NCBI GenBank assembly: GCA_029945945.1
Contig: JAQSDM010000009.1
Location: forward strand, 496,001 to 560,000
Length of the DNA: 64,000 nucleotides
Origin: Algoriphagus sp.
GTDB taxonomy: Bacteria > Bacteroidota > Bacteroidia > Cytophagales > Cyclobacteriaceae
Direction: 5' to 3'
Shown here: positions 62,857-64,000 of the stretch, piece by piece
Layout: every line of letters starts with the position of its first letter
Numbering within the stretch: position 1 is the stretch's first letter
Translations under genes and position numbers: made by a program
The notes under the pieces: model-generated
Databases searched by the model: none
The model's input: only the letters and a program-made list of their open reading frames with translations
What the model was told of the DNA's origin: nothing

Positions 62857-63468
62857 TTACTTACTGTTGGTGAAGTCAAGACTGACTTTCACTTTTTCCC
62901 AAGTCATGGAAAGAGTTCCTTCCGAAGATGAGTGTTCGGTGATTTCGTAAGTGAGTCGCTCGGCAAAGGTTTTTGCTTTTTCAGGTTTCACTTCCAATCG
63001 GATCAGATCTTCAGCCGCGTTGTATTCGTCAGTGAGGTGCTGATCCCAGCGGGAATTTAAAATAAGAATCCATTTCTTCTTACCAGGAATGGTGAAAAAG
63101 GCATATTTCCCAGCAGGAATAACTTTTCCGTCGATTCGGATGTCTTGGGTGAATTCCACAGTCGTGGCACGGTGTGCTCCCGTGACCCAAACCTGATCGT
63201 ACCCTACCAAACCACCCCAAATCATTCTTCCCCGGACTGCAGGAGAAAAATAAGAAAGGGTGAAGTGATTTTCTCCAACCATCTGGTGAACGTCTTTTTG
63301 GATACTGCCCTTGACGGTATCCTGCTGAACCTGTGGATTTGCGCCATGATTTTCATGCTGCGCAAAACTTTCAGTTCCGATAAAAAACCCGGAACAAAAC
63401 AGGCAAAAGCCTGGCAGGGAAATTTTAGAGTTTACGGCTCTGATGAGAGTAATCAGTTCTTTTTTCAT
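62857..63468 (-). CDS. DUF2911 family protein
   Basis: 203 residues with a hydrophobic N-terminal segment and FAQ cleavage-like site at about residue 37, followed by HENHGANP. The DUF2911 core has YFSPAVRGRMIWGGLV, VWVTGAHRATTVEFTQDI, GKVIPAGKYAFFTIPG and WILILNSRWDQHL. Function unknown; in this operon (6 nt before copA, 9 nt after the DUF3347 gene) a role in periplasmic copper tolerance is likely. Confidence 0.85.
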   Translation of the reverse strand: MKKELITLIRAVNSKISLPGFCLFCSGFFIGTESFAQHENHGANPQVQQDTVKGSIQKDVHQMVGENHFTLSYFSPAVRGRMIWGGLVGYDQVWVTGAHRATTVEFTQDIRIDGKVIPAGKYAFFTIPGKKKWILILNSRWDQHLTDEYNAAEDLIRLEVKPEKAKTFAERLTYEITEHSSSEGTLSMTWEKVKVSLDFTNSK

Positions 63469-63477
63469 AAGAGCTCA

Positions 63478-63933
63478 TTATTTGGTTTTTGCCGGAATAG
63501 TTTCTTTCACACTTCCACATGCAAGCATTTTTGAACCGTAGTATGGGTTTTTAATGGCAGATTCAGTGCTCAGCCAGTATGTCTTTTTCATCGGGCAATA
63601 TTGGTAGAACAGTTCCTGATTGCTCCATTTCTGACTTTTCGCTGCCTGATAAACGGTTGTTGAAACTGCTGCGAAGGCCGCTCTTTGCTTTTCGAGATCA
63701 GTAGTTTTTGCCATCGCTGCGACTTGCTTTTTCAGATCATTTTTTTGTGCAAATTCCGGAGAAGCATCAATACTTTTTTCCAGTTCAGCAACTGCCTGAG
63801 TGGACTTGGTGACATCGCTGGCAACCAGCGCATCTTTCAATTTTAGATAATTTGCAAGAATAGGACTGGTGGTTTGACCATGAGCAATCAATGCAAAGCC
63901 AAAGAATAACGAGAATAAGAGGATGCGTTTCAT
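63478..63933 (-). CDS. DUF3347 copper-handling protein
   Basis: 151 residues with signal peptide (MKRILLFSLFFGFALIAHGQ) and a DUF3347 domain. The YCPMKKTYWL and KMLACGSV motifs supply Cys and Met residues that typically bind copper in this family, which occurs in CusB-like efflux proteins and alone. First visible gene of the DUF3347-DUF2911-copA operon. Confidence 0.85.
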   Translation of the reverse strand: MKRILLFSLFFGFALIAHGQTTSPILANYLKLKDALVASDVTKSTQAVAELEKSIDASPEFAQKNDLKKQVAAMAKTTDLEKQRAAFAAVSTTVYQAAKSQKWSNQELFYQYCPMKKTYWLSTESAIKNPYYGSKMLACGSVKETIPAKTK

Positions 63934-63974
63934 AGTTTTTGTATTTGATGTTTTGAGGATTGACTTAATATAGA

Positions 63975-63999
63975 CGAAGGATCAACCTTCGGTTTTTTC
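63975..63999 (+). other. Hairpin upstream of the copper operon
   Basis: CGAAGG (63975-63980) and CCTTCG (63986-63991) with a 5-nt loop, then GTTTTTT on the plus strand. It could be a terminator of a gene beyond the window or an operator; orientation does not settle this. Confidence 0.4.
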
Positions 64000-64000
64000 G

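Overview
The window reads as a chromosomal segment of a Bacteroidota bacterium, most likely order Cytophagales and close to Cyclobacteriaceae. The evidence is a SusC/SusD pair, many short lipoproteins and DUF families typical of the phylum, TAnnTTTG-type -7 promoter elements, few Shine-Dalgarno sequences, Tat-type twin-arginine starts on sugar enzymes, and a green-type proteorhodopsin at the left edge. I see no rRNA, insertion sequence, prophage or CRISPR array.

Layout. 1-12 kb is mostly housekeeping: a truncated proteorhodopsin gene divergent from gyrB, convergent ppk1/ppx, a DUF3078 protein, tRNA-Arg with sucC, lolD, bcp, a DMT transporter and a lipoprotein. 12-23 kb holds an NAD-salvage operon (pncB-pncA-thioesterase), a secreted protein of unknown function, an APH/MtnK-like kinase, acyl-CoA dehydrogenases, an acyl-CoA synthetase and UDP-xylose synthase.

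23-36 kb is a carbohydrate locus. It has a uronate operon (uxaC, an SDR mannonate oxidoreductase, uxuA), a LacI-type regulator, a SusC/SusD pair, and a periplasmic Gfo/Idh/MocA oxidoreductase next to a lipoprotein with two DUF1080 (3-keto-glycoside hydrolase-like) domains. No classical glycoside hydrolase is present. Three copies of one LacI-type operator (CGNAANCGNTTNCG) sit upstream of the three divisions of this locus, so I read it as one regulon for taking up and cleaving a glucuronate-containing glycoside, possibly by oxidation and elimination.

36-45 kb holds an rRNA methyltransferase-like gene, a large barrel-less plug-domain protein, DUF4301, the 5-oxoprolinase operon pxpABC and a tiny ribosomal protein THX gene. 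45-51 kb is a signalling and stress block: a receiver-PAS-histidine kinase, lmo0937 and YtxH small proteins, a response regulator, a sigma-54 activator and Dps. 51-56 kb has a TSUP exporter with an Rrf2-family regulator broken by an in-frame TAG, a Tat-exported sugar isomerase-like protein, a TraB/GumN protein and two tandem ArfB-like release factors. 56-64 kb is metal biology: a DtxR/MntR-type regulator divergent from a TonB receptor across a perfect palindrome, PepSY, a CHY zinc-finger protein with a signal peptide, and a copper operon whose multicopper oxidase carries a Met/His-rich linker and a CopB-like beta-barrel tail.

A structural theme not explained by gene annotation runs through the window: at least eight intergenic patches are degenerate tandem arrays with a 7-nt (sometimes 7-8 nt) period, usually packed between a stop codon and the next gene. 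Two of them switch to the reverse complement of their unit halfway, exactly in the gap between convergent genes.
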